22,531 nt of DNA, taken from NCBI GenBank assembly GCA_934479825.1, contig CAKSOW010000037.1, positions 1 through 22,531 of the forward strand. The letters run 5' to 3'. The first letter of the stretch is position 1; each line of letters begins with the position of its first letter. Of the stretch, positions 1 through 7,482 are shown piece after piece. The notes under the pieces were generated by a model. That model saw nothing but the letters and a program-made list of their open reading frames with translations, did not search any database and was not told where the DNA came from. Source of the stretch: an uncultured Eubacteriales bacterium (GTDB lineage Bacteria; Bacillota; Clostridia; Oscillospirales; CAG-382). A program made the translations under genes and the position numbers.

Positions 1-3
1 CAG

Positions 4-300
4 AGGGCTTTTAGCCCTGCCAGTATCATGCCCTTATAGGGCTGAGCAAACCACCGGCTTAGCCGGTGGTTATGATTGGTTGCGAAAAGTAACAAATGGG
101 CACAGAGGGGAAGTTTTTCTTTTTCGGAAAAACTTCCCCTCTGATGTATGTTGGATTTTCGGTTCCCGAAAAGCCTGAAAAGAGGCGCTTTTCGTTTCAC
201 GAAAAGCAAGTAAGGAACGGTTTTAATGTTACTTTTTCGCTTGTACGAAAAAGTAACCCAAAAGTACACCAGAGGGTTGCGACCCTCTGGACTCCGGGGA
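4..300. repeat. Left hairpin train of repeat island A
   Basis: This gene-free stretch is a run of short perfect or near-perfect palindromes. Stems seen: 4-9/13-18; 30-34/38-42; 49-58/62-71 (10 bp, loop TTA); 103-118/128-143 (16 bp perfect, loop of 9); 187-195/199-207 (core GCTTTTCG); 228-239/246-257 (GTTACTTTTTCG with its complement); 269-277/282-290. Open frames here are short and come from the palindromes, so I see no gene. From about 160 to 302 the sequence matches, reverse complemented and with one extra block, the stretch 966-1180 on the other side of the island. The first 80 bases resemble the outer end of island B (8750-8860). Function unknown. Confidence 0.8.
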
Positions 301-302
301 GC

Positions 303-570
303 GGTTCAAAATCCGTGCGGCGAGATTTTAGGTAAATTTGAAACGTTGAGCGCATTAAGTTTTTTTGCAAAATTTATAAGTGCCGCAAAACGCACGGCTA
401 TGTTTTGAACCGGTACGAACCGCAAATTTTCATCAAACGCAGAATCGGGTTTTTGCAGAAATCGAAGTTGCTGTGCGGGCTTGACGCCGCAAGTGGGAGG
501 ATAAAAAGGGGAATTGCACGTTATCTTTGTTGCAGTGGGAATGGAAAAATGGCGTGGGTTGAGTAGAAAG
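303..570 (+). repeat. Repeat unit A-L (left unit of island A)
   Basis: The unit opens with a hairpin of about 109 bp at 303-411. Its closing stem is GGTTCAAAAT (303-312) against TTTTGAACC (403-411), followed by CCGTGCG (313-319) against CGCACGG (391-397), with an inner TAAATTT/AAATTTA pairing. A tail of about 150 bp follows, starting CCGGTACGAA. Unit B-L (7620-7880) aligns along the whole length, including a shared stretch near 520 containing GCACGTTAT. The right boundary is approximate. Beyond it, 571-712 is AT-rich, has no match that I could find in the window, and shows no convincing gene. The minus-strand frame at 306-683 is not kept in the same frame in the other copy, so I do not call it coding. 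Confidence 0.8.
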
Positions 571-712
571 TTTGATACAAAACTATGCTTTGGCGCTTCA
601 CGAAAGTGTTGTAAGCTGTTTAAAACTTTAAGATTTTCCAAAATGTTTTCGAGCGCAAAAAAACTGGGATTTCGTATTCTCATCCTAAACTATCTATTTT
701 CCTAAATAACAA

Positions 713-965
713 CTTTCTATTCTCTCAAAAAACAACTTCCCACTAAACATTCCCATTTCATGAGACACATACCCTGTTGTCCACCCAAATCAAACCTCGC
801 CTTTTTATAAATACCTACAAATCCTTGCGCAGTAAAGTTATCCTTTCGCACCGGTTCAAAATATTCCGAGCTGTATGGCACAAGGTTGCAAATTTTCGTA
901 GAAATTTCTTGATAGGCACAAAATTTGCGTTTTAGTAAGTAATTCACTGCTCGGAATTTTGAACC
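713..965 (-). repeat. Repeat unit A-R (right unit of island A)
   Basis: Opposite orientation to A-L. Its hairpin spans 853-965: GGTTCAAAAT (853-862) pairs with TTTTGAACC at 957-965, and the next helix is CCGAGC against GCTCGG (866-871 and 949-954), with an inner helix GCAAATTTT/AAAATTTGC. The tail (713-850) contains TCTCTCAAAA, an ATGAGACACATA-like block and CCTACAAATCC. Two further copies lie in island B (7961-8219, 8243-8501). Read on the minus strand, the junction TTTTGAACCGGTGCGA is shared with the L units (GGTACGA in A-L), so L and R are diverged relatives in inverted orientation. A minus-strand reading frame runs through this copy but is interrupted in the other two. Confidence 0.82.
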
Positions 966-1300
966 GCTCCCCGGAGTCCAGAGGGCCGAAGCCCTCGGCG
1001 TGTTTTTGGTTACTTTTTGCACGCCGCAAAAAGTAACAGAAAAACATCCTTTTGGTTCTTTTAGCAAAGAGAACGTAAAAATCGTCTCTTTTGGTTACTT
1101 TTTCGTACAAGCGAAAAAGTAACATTAAAACCGTCCCTAATGCTTTTCGCAAAACGAAAAGCACTCTTTCCGGGCTTTTCCGGAAAAGAAAAGCCCTCCC
1201 CAAGTGCCCCTTTGGTTACTTTTCGCAAAAGTAACAACGGCTCCCCAGCCGCCCTTTCAGGGCGGCTACTCACGCTGCCGCGTGAGCATAGGCAGGCGGC
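966..1300. repeat. Right hairpin train of repeat island A
   Basis: A second run of palindromes, broadly the reverse complement of 96-302. It contains the block CTCCCCGGAGTCCAGAGGG next to the R unit, GTTACTTTTTGC/GCAAAAAGTAAC (1009-1020/1026-1037), GTTACTTTTTCG/CGAAAAAGTAAC (1094-1105/1112-1123), GCTTTTCG/CGAAAAGC near 1142-1162, a GGGCTTTTC/GAAAAGCCC stem near 1172-1196, GCCGCCCT/AGGGCGGC (1249-1267), and GGCGGC/GCCGCC near 1293-1307. The last ones sit at the 3' end of the minus-strand isomerase gene and could end its transcript, although no clear U-run follows them on that strand. No gene is visible in the stretch. Confidence 0.8.
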
Positions 1301-1309
1301 AAAGCCGCC

Positions 1310-2248
1310 TTATTCGGTATAGAGACCATAGCTTTCCAAAATGTATTTTCCGCAAAGAAATAATGCGTCCTCATATTTGTCAGCCAGCGCTATCGGCGGC
1401 TGGCAAAGCCGGTTGTCAAAACTTTCCGTGCCGCCCGGCCGCACATCTTTCATCTGCCTGCGGTCGCCAAGCCAGTATTTGGCCGGCCGGAGCATGCTGT
1501 CACATTCAAACGTAAAATATCCGGCATAGCCGATATCCGTAAGCGCCTGCATGATCTCATCCATCGATACTGTCCCGGCATAGGGCATAATGTGCTCATC
1601 GCACTCACCGCGGTTGTCGTTGATGTGTACCGCCTTTAACGTATCGCCAAGCGCAAGAATCTCTTTGTATTGATTCCCTTCAATGTTGGCATGCCCCGTG
1701 TCCCAGCATACTCCTAATAACGGATGACCGGCATAGCCGATAAATTCATGCATGTCCGCGCCGGTGTAGAAATAATAATTATCCCCCATGTTGGCGTGCG
1801 TGCTGTTTTCGACCAGTACGCGCACACCGGTTTTCTCCATGACCGGATATAAAAGTTTATAGAAATCAAGATTCTGCTTGTAGTATTCCTCTTTCCCGAT
1901 TTTCGGGGCGACGCCGGCATGTACGACCGTGTTCGGAATGCCTAGTAGTCCGCAGACCTCCACCGAACGGATCGTAGCGTCCAACAATTGCTGCCTGCCG
2001 CTTTCCGCAAGCGGATTGCCGCCCGGCGAATGCGCCTGCACAAATTTCATGCCCAAAGACGCGGCGTATTCGCCTAAACGCGCCGTATAGTCACGCCAAT
2101 CGGGAGACAGAAACGGCGAGCTTTCGTCCAGATCATCGTACAGACTAAGGTCAATGTACCGGAATCCGGCGTCATAAAGATGCTTGACGCGCTCAAAGTT
2201 TGACGGGGTAAAACGGGCAAAATCGCCGGTGGTTGTAGCAAGTTTCAT
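1310..2248 (-). CDS. Sugar phosphate isomerase/epimerase-like TIM-barrel protein
   Basis: A 312-residue protein of the xylose-isomerase-like TIM-barrel family (AP endonuclease 2 superfamily). Barrel strands and the usual divalent-metal ligand set are visible: E147 in LVENS, D183 and H186 in CWDTGHAN, H208 in VHINDN, and E248 in FTFECD. The family contains ketose epimerases, isomerases, inosose dehydratase-type enzymes and relatives; the sequence does not reveal the substrate. The ATG at 2248 follows AAGGGAGTG on the minus strand with good spacing. It lies 38 nt downstream of the DMT transporter gene in the same direction, so the two are probably one operon, with import and conversion of a sugar or polyol as the simplest reading. 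Its 3' end runs directly into repeat island A. Confidence 0.85.
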   Translation of the reverse strand: MKLATTTGDFARFTPSNFERVKHLYDAGFRYIDLSLYDDLDESSPFLSPDWRDYTARLGEYAASLGMKFVQAHSPGGNPLAESGRQQLLDATIRSVEVCGLLGIPNTVVHAGVAPKIGKEEYYKQNLDFYKLLYPVMEKTGVRVLVENSTHANMGDNYYFYTGADMHEFIGYAGHPLLGVCWDTGHANIEGNQYKEILALGDTLKAVHINDNRGECDEHIMPYAGTVSMDEIMQALTDIGYAGYFTFECDSMLRPAKYWLGDRRQMKDVRPGGTESFDNRLCQPPIALADKYEDALFLCGKYILESYGLYTE

Positions 2249-2286
2249 AATAACACTCCCTTATTTTTATGCAATGTAACAATGCT

Positions 2287-3138
2287 TTATAAATTGAGTA
2301 ATACGACCGAAGCCGTGCCGAGCGCATAACCGATATACTGCGTGACAGATAGCTTCTCCTTGTACAAAACAAGTGCGCAAATAAACGTGAGTACAATTCC
2401 TCCGGCGGAAATGCTCGGAAACAAAACGGAATTCGGCAAAAGCGCCGAGGTCACCATGACCAAATAATTCATAAACCCGTTGGCAAAGCCTTTGATAACG
2501 CCGTATTTCAGACAAGGGCGTAACATTTCTCCTTTATTTCCCGGCCTTGCCAAACCGAGGATCCACAGTACCGCCGTCACCGCGGCAAGCGCCAAAATCA
2601 TGAATTCGTTCTTGTATCCGCCGTCAAAGCGGATCTGCTGCATTTTTTGTATGGTCGAACACATGCCGTTGGAAATAAACGCTAAAATCACATATACGAT
2701 CCAGACCGGCTCAAAATGCAGGGTTTCGTTTTTCTTGAAATTGATGAGAAACAGCGAGATCAAAAGTGCGGCAAGTCCGATGAACAGCGTCGGCCGCACG
2801 GGGTCGTGCAAGAAAAGTATGCCGTAAAAGGTCGGAATCAATAAAGAATAGGAGCTAAGCAGCGCCGTTACCGATAACGGGCCGGTTTTGATGGCGAAAA
2901 TTGCTGTTGCTGAAGCCGTGCCGAACGCCGCGGCAAAGCCGAGCGCATAGGGAATCAGAGCGGCCGTGAACGAGAGTTTTCCGCCGCTGTTGGCAATAAA
3001 AAACAACAGCGAACAGAAAACCGATACGGCGGTGAAAAGCGGAATGTTGACCGCTTTGGTTTTGGTGTTGTATTCTTTGGACAGAAGCTGTTCCAGACAG
3101 ATCGCACATACAATGATAGTTAAATAGAGATAACTCAT
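2287..3138 (-). CDS. DMT superfamily (EamA-like) transporter
   Basis: A 283-residue, very hydrophobic protein with about ten predicted membrane helices arranged as two similar halves, as in EamA/RhaT-type drug-metabolite transporters. Helix-rich stretches cover nearly the whole chain, with a short charged break near residues 133-142 (KKNE) between the halves and another near LARPGNKGE. It acts in the cytoplasmic membrane. Family members export metabolites or import sugars, and substrate cannot be read from sequence. It is the first gene of the minus-strand pair with the TIM-barrel protein and is divergent from a PocR-AraC regulator, which suggests regulated handling of a small carbon compound (inference). 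The start ATG is preceded by AAAAAGGAAT on its strand. Confidence 0.82.
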   Translation of the reverse strand: MSYLYLTIIVCAICLEQLLSKEYNTKTKAVNIPLFTAVSVFCSLLFFIANSGGKLSFTAALIPYALGFAAAFGTASATAIFAIKTGPLSVTALLSSYSLLIPTFYGILFLHDPVRPTLFIGLAALLISLFLINFKKNETLHFEPVWIVYVILAFISNGMCSTIQKMQQIRFDGGYKNEFMILALAAVTAVLWILGLARPGNKGEMLRPCLKYGVIKGFANGFMNYLVMVTSALLPNSVLFPSISAGGIVLTFICALVLYKEKLSVTQYIGYALGTASVVLLNL

Positions 3139-3187
3139 AAAAATTCCTTTTTACCCGGATGTGTCGCGTCACATGCCGTTTTCTTTG

Positions 3188-3216
3188 ATTATATCGCCTT
3201 TTGGCTTACGGCGATA
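3188..3216 (-). promoter_or_regulatory. Minus-strand promoter with overlapping inverted repeat
   Basis: On the minus strand a perfect TATAAT lies at 3193-3188, with 17 nt between it and the -35 position (3216-3211), which has a poor -35 sequence. An inverted repeat TATCGCC (3192-3198) and GGCGATA (3210-3216) with 11 nt between covers both promoter elements. A weak -35 suggests dependence on an activator. The overlap of the half-sites with -10 and -35 would also suit a repressor. It would drive the transporter-isomerase pair. Confidence 0.5.
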
Positions 3217-3240
3217 GATAAAATCGGCACAAAAATATGT

Positions 3241-3260
3241 AATATTTTCCGGAATATTTT
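3241..3260. promoter_or_regulatory. Direct repeat, candidate AraC-type regulator site
   Basis: AATATTTT occurs twice (3241-3248 and 3253-3260), separated by CCGG, giving a 12-nt period. It lies between the two divergent promoters, 10 nt upstream of the plus-strand -35 box and about 24 nt upstream of the minus-strand -35 position. AraC-family proteins commonly bind direct repeats beside the -35, so this is a plausible site for the adjacent regulator. AT-rich composition makes chance possible. Confidence 0.35.
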
Positions 3261-3270
3261 CTATAACCGA

Positions 3271-3299
3271 TTGACTTGCGGAATCATTCGGGGTATACT
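3271..3299 (+). promoter_or_regulatory. Sigma-A-type promoter for the PocR-AraC regulator
   Basis: TTGACT (3271-3276) and TATACT (3294-3299) are separated by 17 nt, close to the housekeeping consensus. The regulator start codon is 27 nt downstream of the -10, with AAAAAGGAGAA as ribosome binding site. Confidence 0.75.
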
Positions 3300-3325
3300 G
3301 TAAAAAAACAAAAAGGAGAACGCAT

Positions 3326-4150
3326 ATGGCAGGGCTGATATACGACGCGGCAGGATTAGAAAACGTGATCAAAAACTTCTGCGTTATGACAAACGTTTCC
3401 CTTTCGGTGCATGACGATGAATTTGAAACGCTTGCTTCATACAGCGAACAGACGCCGGCGTTTTGTATCGCCGTTCAGAACGCGCCGAACGGCAGGGAGA
3501 GATGTGTGCGTTCAGACACAGAGCTTTTAAAACGATGCCAGGAGAGCGGAAAAATTGAAAGCCATATCTGCCATGCCGGCGTTATGGACGCGGCTATGCC
3601 GATCATCAAGGAAAGCAAGATCATTGGCTATATCATCATCGGACGGACAAGAGTCGCTTCGTTTGACGAGATCGAACCAAGATTGGATTGGCTGAGGGCT
3701 GACAGGGAAACACTCAAAGCGTGCTATGAAAAAATGCAGACGTATAACGACCGGCAGATTCACAGCATGTTTGAGCTTGCCTCCATGCTTGTGTCGTTTA
3801 TCTTAACCAATGAGCTGATTCGCCCGGAGGAAAGCGCGCTTGCCCGGGCGGCGCAGCGCTATATTGCCGAAAATCTTGCAAAGCCGCTTTCGGTTGATTC
3901 CTTATGCCGGACATTCGGCGTTTCCAAAAACAGTTTATACGCCAATTTTCATACCGCGTTCGGCAAAACGGTGAACGAATATATCACAGATATGCGATTG
4001 AAACAGGCCAAAAAACTGCTTTGCGAGACGTCGCTTTCCATCGACCGCATATCCGAACAGACCGGTTTTGCCAGTTATACCTATTTCAGCCGTCTGTTCA
4101 AGAAAAAATACGGTCTTTCACCGCTCGCATACCGAAAAGCGCGGGAATGA
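3326..4150 (+). CDS. PocR-domain AraC family transcriptional regulator
   Basis: A 274-residue two-domain regulator. Residues about 8-150 match the PocR ligand-sensing domain: FCIAVQN with C47, C60, then ICHAGVMD with C82 and H83, followed by PII and IGYIIIGRTR. Residues about 170-274 form the paired helix-turn-helix DNA-binding domain of AraC proteins, with SVDSLCRTFGVSKNSLYANF and the signature end TGFASYTYFSRLFKKKYGLS. PocR domains are named for the propanediol/cobalamin regulator and are thought to sense small hydrocarbon derivatives. The gene is divergent from the transporter-isomerase pair with 187 bp between starts, which is the usual layout for a local activator. The ATG at 3326 follows a good AAGGAG. 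The ligand is unknown. Confidence 0.88.
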   Translation: MAGLIYDAAGLENVIKNFCVMTNVSLSVHDDEFETLASYSEQTPAFCIAVQNAPNGRERCVRSDTELLKRCQESGKIESHICHAGVMDAAMPIIKESKIIGYIIIGRTRVASFDEIEPRLDWLRADRETLKACYEKMQTYNDRQIHSMFELASMLVSFILTNELIRPEESALARAAQRYIAENLAKPLSVDSLCRTFGVSKNSLYANFHTAFGKTVNEYITDMRLKQAKKLLCETSLSIDRISEQTGFASYTYFSRLFKKKYGLSPLAYRKARE

Positions 4151-4230
4151 CCTTTGGCGCGCAAAAAACGCCGTATTTGTACAATCTTATGTTGTTATAC
4201 CCGATTTTGCATAAATATAACACAAATATA

Positions 4231-4258
4231 TTGACAATCGCACGATTATCCGTAAAAT
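4231..4258 (+). promoter_or_regulatory. Sigma-A-type promoter (upstream of tandem pair)
   Basis: TTGACA (4231-4236), 16 nt, TAAAAT (4253-4258). It lies in the 216-bp gap between the regulator and the YcxB-like gene and is followed 39 nt later by a second promoter, so the pair may act in tandem. Confidence 0.55.
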
Positions 4259-4296
4259 AATAAGTGGGTGTCCCTCATGACGGAATTCGCTTGCCC

Positions 4297-4325
4297 TTGA
4301 CTTTATGCGCCGGGTGTGATAAAAT
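4297..4325 (+). promoter_or_regulatory. Sigma-A-type promoter (downstream of tandem pair)
   Basis: TTGACT (4297-4302), 17 nt, TAAAAT (4320-4325), placed 42 nt upstream of the YcxB-like start codon. The likely operon it serves is the YcxB-like protein, the DnaC-like ATPase and perhaps the two genes beyond. Confidence 0.65.
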
Positions 4326-4366
4326 CTTGATAAGAAACCGTAAGATCCGTTAAGGGAGGACTTTTT

Positions 4367-4912
4367 ATGAATCAGACAAGCGGCAAGCTGTTGTTTGAAA
4401 CCCGGATAAAACTTACCTTTGAAAACTATGAGACGTTGAACCGCACAGTCAACCGGAAAGCATTTCGTCGTAATCTGATTTTTGAAATTGTTTTCTCGGT
4501 TATTTGGGCTTGTCTCAATATATGGCTTTATACGTTGGACGGAAAGGTATCCTCGCTGTTTTGGGCTTTTTTCTTTCCTGTGCTTTTCGTCTTATACCAT
4601 TTTATTCTGCGTGCGCTCCTGAAACGCAAGTGTAAAAAGATCTGGCAGTCCATGCCCGACAAGGACAAAGATATCCATTGCCGTTTTTATGACGACCACA
4701 TGGAGGGAACCGGTTCCAACGGCGAAAGCCATTATACATACGATCAGATCTACTGCGTCAATGAAACGAAAGATCTGTATATTATCCGGGTGTCTTTCAT
4801 ACAGGCTTTCATGGTTGAAAAATCGTCCGTTTCTCCCGAAAACGCCGCCTTTATCCGAGCGCTTGCACCGGAAAAACCGGTTCGCGGCAAAAACAAAAAG
4901 GAGGCAGCGTAG
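4367..4912 (+). CDS. YcxB-like membrane protein
   Basis: A 181-residue protein with two adjacent membrane helices (about residues 37-57 and 65-86), a basic stretch (LLKRKCKK), and a C-terminal soluble part of about 80 residues. That part contains HCRFYDDHMEGTG, SHYTYDQIYCV and TKDLYIIRV, the pattern of YcxB-like/PH-like C-terminal domains. Biological role of this family is not known. The ATG at 4367 follows AAGGGAGGAC. Its TAG stop overlaps the GTG start of the next gene by one base, which implies translational coupling with the DnaC-like ATPase. Confidence 0.7.
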   Translation: MNQTSGKLLFETRIKLTFENYETLNRTVNRKAFRRNLIFEIVFSVIWACLNIWLYTLDGKVSSLFWAFFFPVLFVLYHFILRALLKRKCKKIWQSMPDKDKDIHCRFYDDHMEGTGSNGESHYTYDQIYCVNETKDLYIIRVSFIQAFMVEKSSVSPENAAFIRALAPEKPVRGKNKKEAA

Positions 4913-5928
4913 TGGGATATTCCAAACAGATAGCCGACGCTGTGCGCGAGGCTTATGAAAACAAACGAAAAAAAGCCGAAGCTGACCTTGACGCGCGCCG
5001 GGCGGACATGTACGAAAAAGCGCCGGTTTTGCGCGATATCGATAAGGCGCTGTCGTTTACCGGCTTGAAGCTGTACGGGGCGGCTCTCGAAGGTAAAGAG
5101 GGATTAGCAGAGCGCATTGAGGCGCTCAAAAAAGAAAATCTTGAATTGCAGGATGACCGCAAGCGCGCCTTGAAAGCGCTCGGAAAGCCGGAGGATTACC
5201 TGCTCATTCACTATGAGTGCCCCCTTTGTCAGGACACGGGGTATGTCGGCATTAAGATGTGCGACTGCATGCGCCGTGCGCTTATCCGGCAAGCTTATGA
5301 AACGTCGGGGCTCGGAGCGGTGCTCACCGAGCAGAGTTTTGACAATTTCGACCTTACCTATTATTCTGACCAGAAAAACGCATCCGGCAAAAGTTTACGC
5401 GAATGTATGACGCGGGTTCTCGCCGAAGCGCAATCCTATGCGAAAAATTTCGACGCGAATTTCCGCAACAAAAAGACGCAGAATCTTTTGTTTATCGGTA
5501 AAACGGGACTCGGAAAAACGCACATTTCCACTTCGATTGCCAAAATCGTTATCGATTCCGGCTACGACGTGGTCTATGATACCGTGCAAAATATCCTGCA
5601 TAACTACGAAGTTCAGGCTTTTGCTAAAAACTCCGAAGCGGTGACGGCTTCTTCCGCCGCCGTTGAACGCTATTTGAGCTGTTCGCTGCTTATTGTCGAT
5701 GACCTTGGCACGGAGTTCAAAAACAGCTTTACGACTTCCACTCTGTACGGACTTCTGAACACCCGTATCATTACGGCACTTCCCATGATCATCAATACCA
5801 ATCTCGACACCGAGAAGAAGCTGAAAGACCAGTATGATGACCGTATTCTTTCGCGCTTGCTCGGAAATTTCCGATGGTTCAATTTCGTCGGAGACGATAT
5901 TCGTATCAAACGCCGTCTGGAACAATGA
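4912..5928 (+). CDS. DnaC/DnaI-like AAA+ ATPase (putative helicase loader)
   Basis: A 338-residue protein. An N-terminal charged, probably helical region (1-95) is followed by a zinc-type cluster CPLCQDTG...CDC (C103, C106, C117, C119). The AAA+ core has Walker A GKTGLGKT (196-203), Walker B LLIVDD (259-264), sensor-1 INTN (294-297) and an arginine in DDRILSRL (about 311-314). The layout matches DnaI-type helicase loaders of Firmicutes and the related IstB/DnaC family. In the cell such proteins place the replicative helicase at the origin or at restart sites. No DnaB or DnaD gene is adjacent, and no transposase is, so an IstB role is unlikely. Start is GTG at 4912, preceded by AAGGAGGCAGC. 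Confidence 0.82.
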   Translation: MGYSKQIADAVREAYENKRKKAEADLDARRADMYEKAPVLRDIDKALSFTGLKLYGAALEGKEGLAERIEALKKENLELQDDRKRALKALGKPEDYLLIHYECPLCQDTGYVGIKMCDCMRRALIRQAYETSGLGAVLTEQSFDNFDLTYYSDQKNASGKSLRECMTRVLAEAQSYAKNFDANFRNKKTQNLLFIGKTGLGKTHISTSIAKIVIDSGYDVVYDTVQNILHNYEVQAFAKNSEAVTASSAAVERYLSCSLLIVDDLGTEFKNSFTTSTLYGLLNTRIITALPMIINTNLDTEKKLKDQYDDRILSRLLGNFRWFNFVGDDIRIKRRLEQ

Positions 5929-5978
5929 TCCTTTTCCATGGCGGCGAATAAATAAAGATTTGCAAAGGAGAAAACCCT

Positions 5979-7034
5979 ATGAAAATGAGTTTTCGCTGGT
6001 ACGGTGACAGTGATCCTGTTACGTTACAGTACATCTCGCAGATTCCCGCCATGCACAGCGTTGTTTCCGCGGTCTATTCCGTTCCTCCGGGAGAGGTATG
6101 GCCGGTAGAGGCAATTCGCGGCATCAAAGAAAAAGCCGCCTCTCACGGACTTGTGTTCGACATTGTCGAAAGCGTTCCGGTACACGAGGATATCAAGCTC
6201 GGCAAACCCTCGCGCGATCAATATATCGAGGTCTACCGTGAAAATATCCGCCGTCTCGGCCGAGAGGGTATCAAAGTTATCTGCTATAACTTCATGCCGG
6301 TGTTCGACTGGCTCCGCAGCAGTCTTGACTATGTCAACGCCGACGGATCCACATCTCTCATCTACCGCGATAAGGCGGTTCTTGACATGGATCCGCGCGC
6401 AGGCGACCTTTCGCTTCCCGGTTGGGACGCAAGCTACACCAAAGAGGGGCTCGGAAAACTGCTTGAAGAATACAAAGCCGTAGACGACAAAGCGCTTTGG
6501 GCAAATCTCAAATATTTTCTCGAAGGCATTATTCCGGTCTGTGAGGAATATGACGTCAAAATGGCAATTCATCCGGATGATCCGCCGTGGGGCATTTTCG
6601 GTCTGCCGCGTATCGTAACAAACGAAGAAAATCTTGACCGGCTGCTTCGTCTTGTCGATTCGCCTTATAATGGTCTGACGCTTTGCACCGGGTCGCTCGG
6701 CGTCAATCCGAAAAACGATATTCCGCATATGATCCGCCGGTTCGGCGGTGAAGGGCGCATTCCGTTCCTCCACGCGCGCAATATCAAATGGACCGGTGAG
6801 CGCGATTTCAACGAAACGGCGCATAAGACTGAATGCGGTTCGTTGGATATGTATGAGATCATCAAAGCGGCGCATGATGTCGGCTTTGACGGCTACATCC
6901 GTCCCGACCACGGAAGAATGATCTGGGGCGAGACCGGCCGGCCCGGTTATGGACTTTACGACAGAGCGTTGGGGGCTGTGTACTTAAACGGTCTGTGGGA
7001 AGCGATCGACCGCGGAGAAAAGGACAAGAAATAA
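5979..7034 (+). CDS. uxuA: Mannonate dehydratase
   Basis: A 351-residue UxuA-family enzyme that converts D-mannonate to 2-dehydro-3-deoxy-D-gluconate in glucuronate breakdown. The metal-binding and catalytic residues known for the family can be located: H198 (MAIHPDDPP), C236 (LTLCTGSLG), H265 (FLHARN), D310 and H311 (RPDHGRM), and Y324 (GYGLYDRA). Length is normal for the family. The ATG at 5979 has AAAGGAG 8 nt upstream. The gene lies 50 nt after the DnaC-like gene without a clear terminator or promoter between, so read-through is possible. The usual partners (uxaC, uxuB, kdgK, kdgA) are not in this window, which leaves the enzyme isolated from its pathway here. Confidence 0.95.
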   Translation: MKMSFRWYGDSDPVTLQYISQIPAMHSVVSAVYSVPPGEVWPVEAIRGIKEKAASHGLVFDIVESVPVHEDIKLGKPSRDQYIEVYRENIRRLGREGIKVICYNFMPVFDWLRSSLDYVNADGSTSLIYRDKAVLDMDPRAGDLSLPGWDASYTKEGLGKLLEEYKAVDDKALWANLKYFLEGIIPVCEEYDVKMAIHPDDPPWGIFGLPRIVTNEENLDRLLRLVDSPYNGLTLCTGSLGVNPKNDIPHMIRRFGGEGRIPFLHARNIKWTGERDFNETAHKTECGSLDMYEIIKAAHDVGFDGYIRPDHGRMIWGETGRPGYGLYDRALGAVYLNGLWEAIDRGEKDKK

Positions 7035-7043
7035 GAAAAGAGT

Positions 7044-7403
7044 TTGGATTTGGAACAGAAACGCTTTACCAAAAACGATAACGGATTTATTTGCGCTAAC
7101 TGCGGCTTTACGGTTCTTCCGCTCGGAAAGACCAGCCGGAACCATTGCCCGAAATGCTTATGTTCTCTGCATGTGGATGTGTTGCCGGGCGACCGTGCGT
7201 GCGGCTGCGGCGGTGTGATGAAGCCGATTTCAGCCGAACCGGATGCGAAAAAGGGGTATGTCCTCACGCATAAATGCATCAAGTGCGGGTTTATCGGGAA
7301 AAACCGTGCCGCACTCCCGGAGACCGGGAAAAAGGCATTGCCGCCGGAGCAGTATGACGATATGGATTTCATCATCCGGCTGACCGTCAACCGAAATTGG
7401 TAG
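7044..7403 (+). CDS. RNHCP domain zinc protein
   Basis: A 119-residue protein with the diagnostic RNHCPKCLCSLHVD segment (R32-D45) and several cysteine pairs: C17/C20, C35/C38 with C40, C53/C55, and C78/C81. This arrangement matches the RNHCP family, whose biochemical role is poorly defined but which is expected to bind zinc. The frame supports a TTG start at 7044, 9 nt after the uxuA stop, with AAGAAAAGAG ahead of it; a second TTG two codons on is also possible. Coupling to uxuA looks positional only. Repeat island B starts soon after the stop codon. Confidence 0.82.
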   Translation: MDLEQKRFTKNDNGFICANCGFTVLPLGKTSRNHCPKCLCSLHVDVLPGDRACGCGGVMKPISAEPDAKKGYVLTHKCIKCGFIGKNRAALPETGKKALPPEQYDDMDFIIRLTVNRNW

Positions 7404-7441
7404 TTTCTGCGAAACAGGCAAAAGAAATATAACTTGGGGCG

Positions 7442-7473
7442 CACGGCGTCACAGAATACTCTGTGGCGCCGTG
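7442..7473 (+). terminator. Hairpin terminator after the RNHCP gene
   Basis: A 14-bp stem (one G:U pair) with loop ATAC: CACGGCGTCACAGA (7442-7455) against TCTGTGGCGCCGTG (7460-7473). A weak T-rich run (TCTCTTT) follows. It lies 39 nt after the stop codon and at the outer edge of island B. Confidence 0.6.
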
Positions 7474-7482
7474 TCTCTTTGG

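Noticed and set aside
1..300. CRISPR-like array because of recurring short motifs.
   Set aside because: Spacing is irregular, motifs are palindromes of differing sequence, there are no unique equal-length spacers and no cas genes.
306..683. Minus-strand open frame of 125 codons in island A, ending like a similar frame in island B (7623-7913).
   Set aside because: The frames share only the hairpin-derived end. Elsewhere the two copies are frame-shifted against each other, there is no good ribosome binding site, and no protein family is recognisable.
6024..6911. Minus-strand open frame of 295 codons.
   Set aside because: It is the shadow of uxuA, whose catalytic residues are all present on the plus strand.
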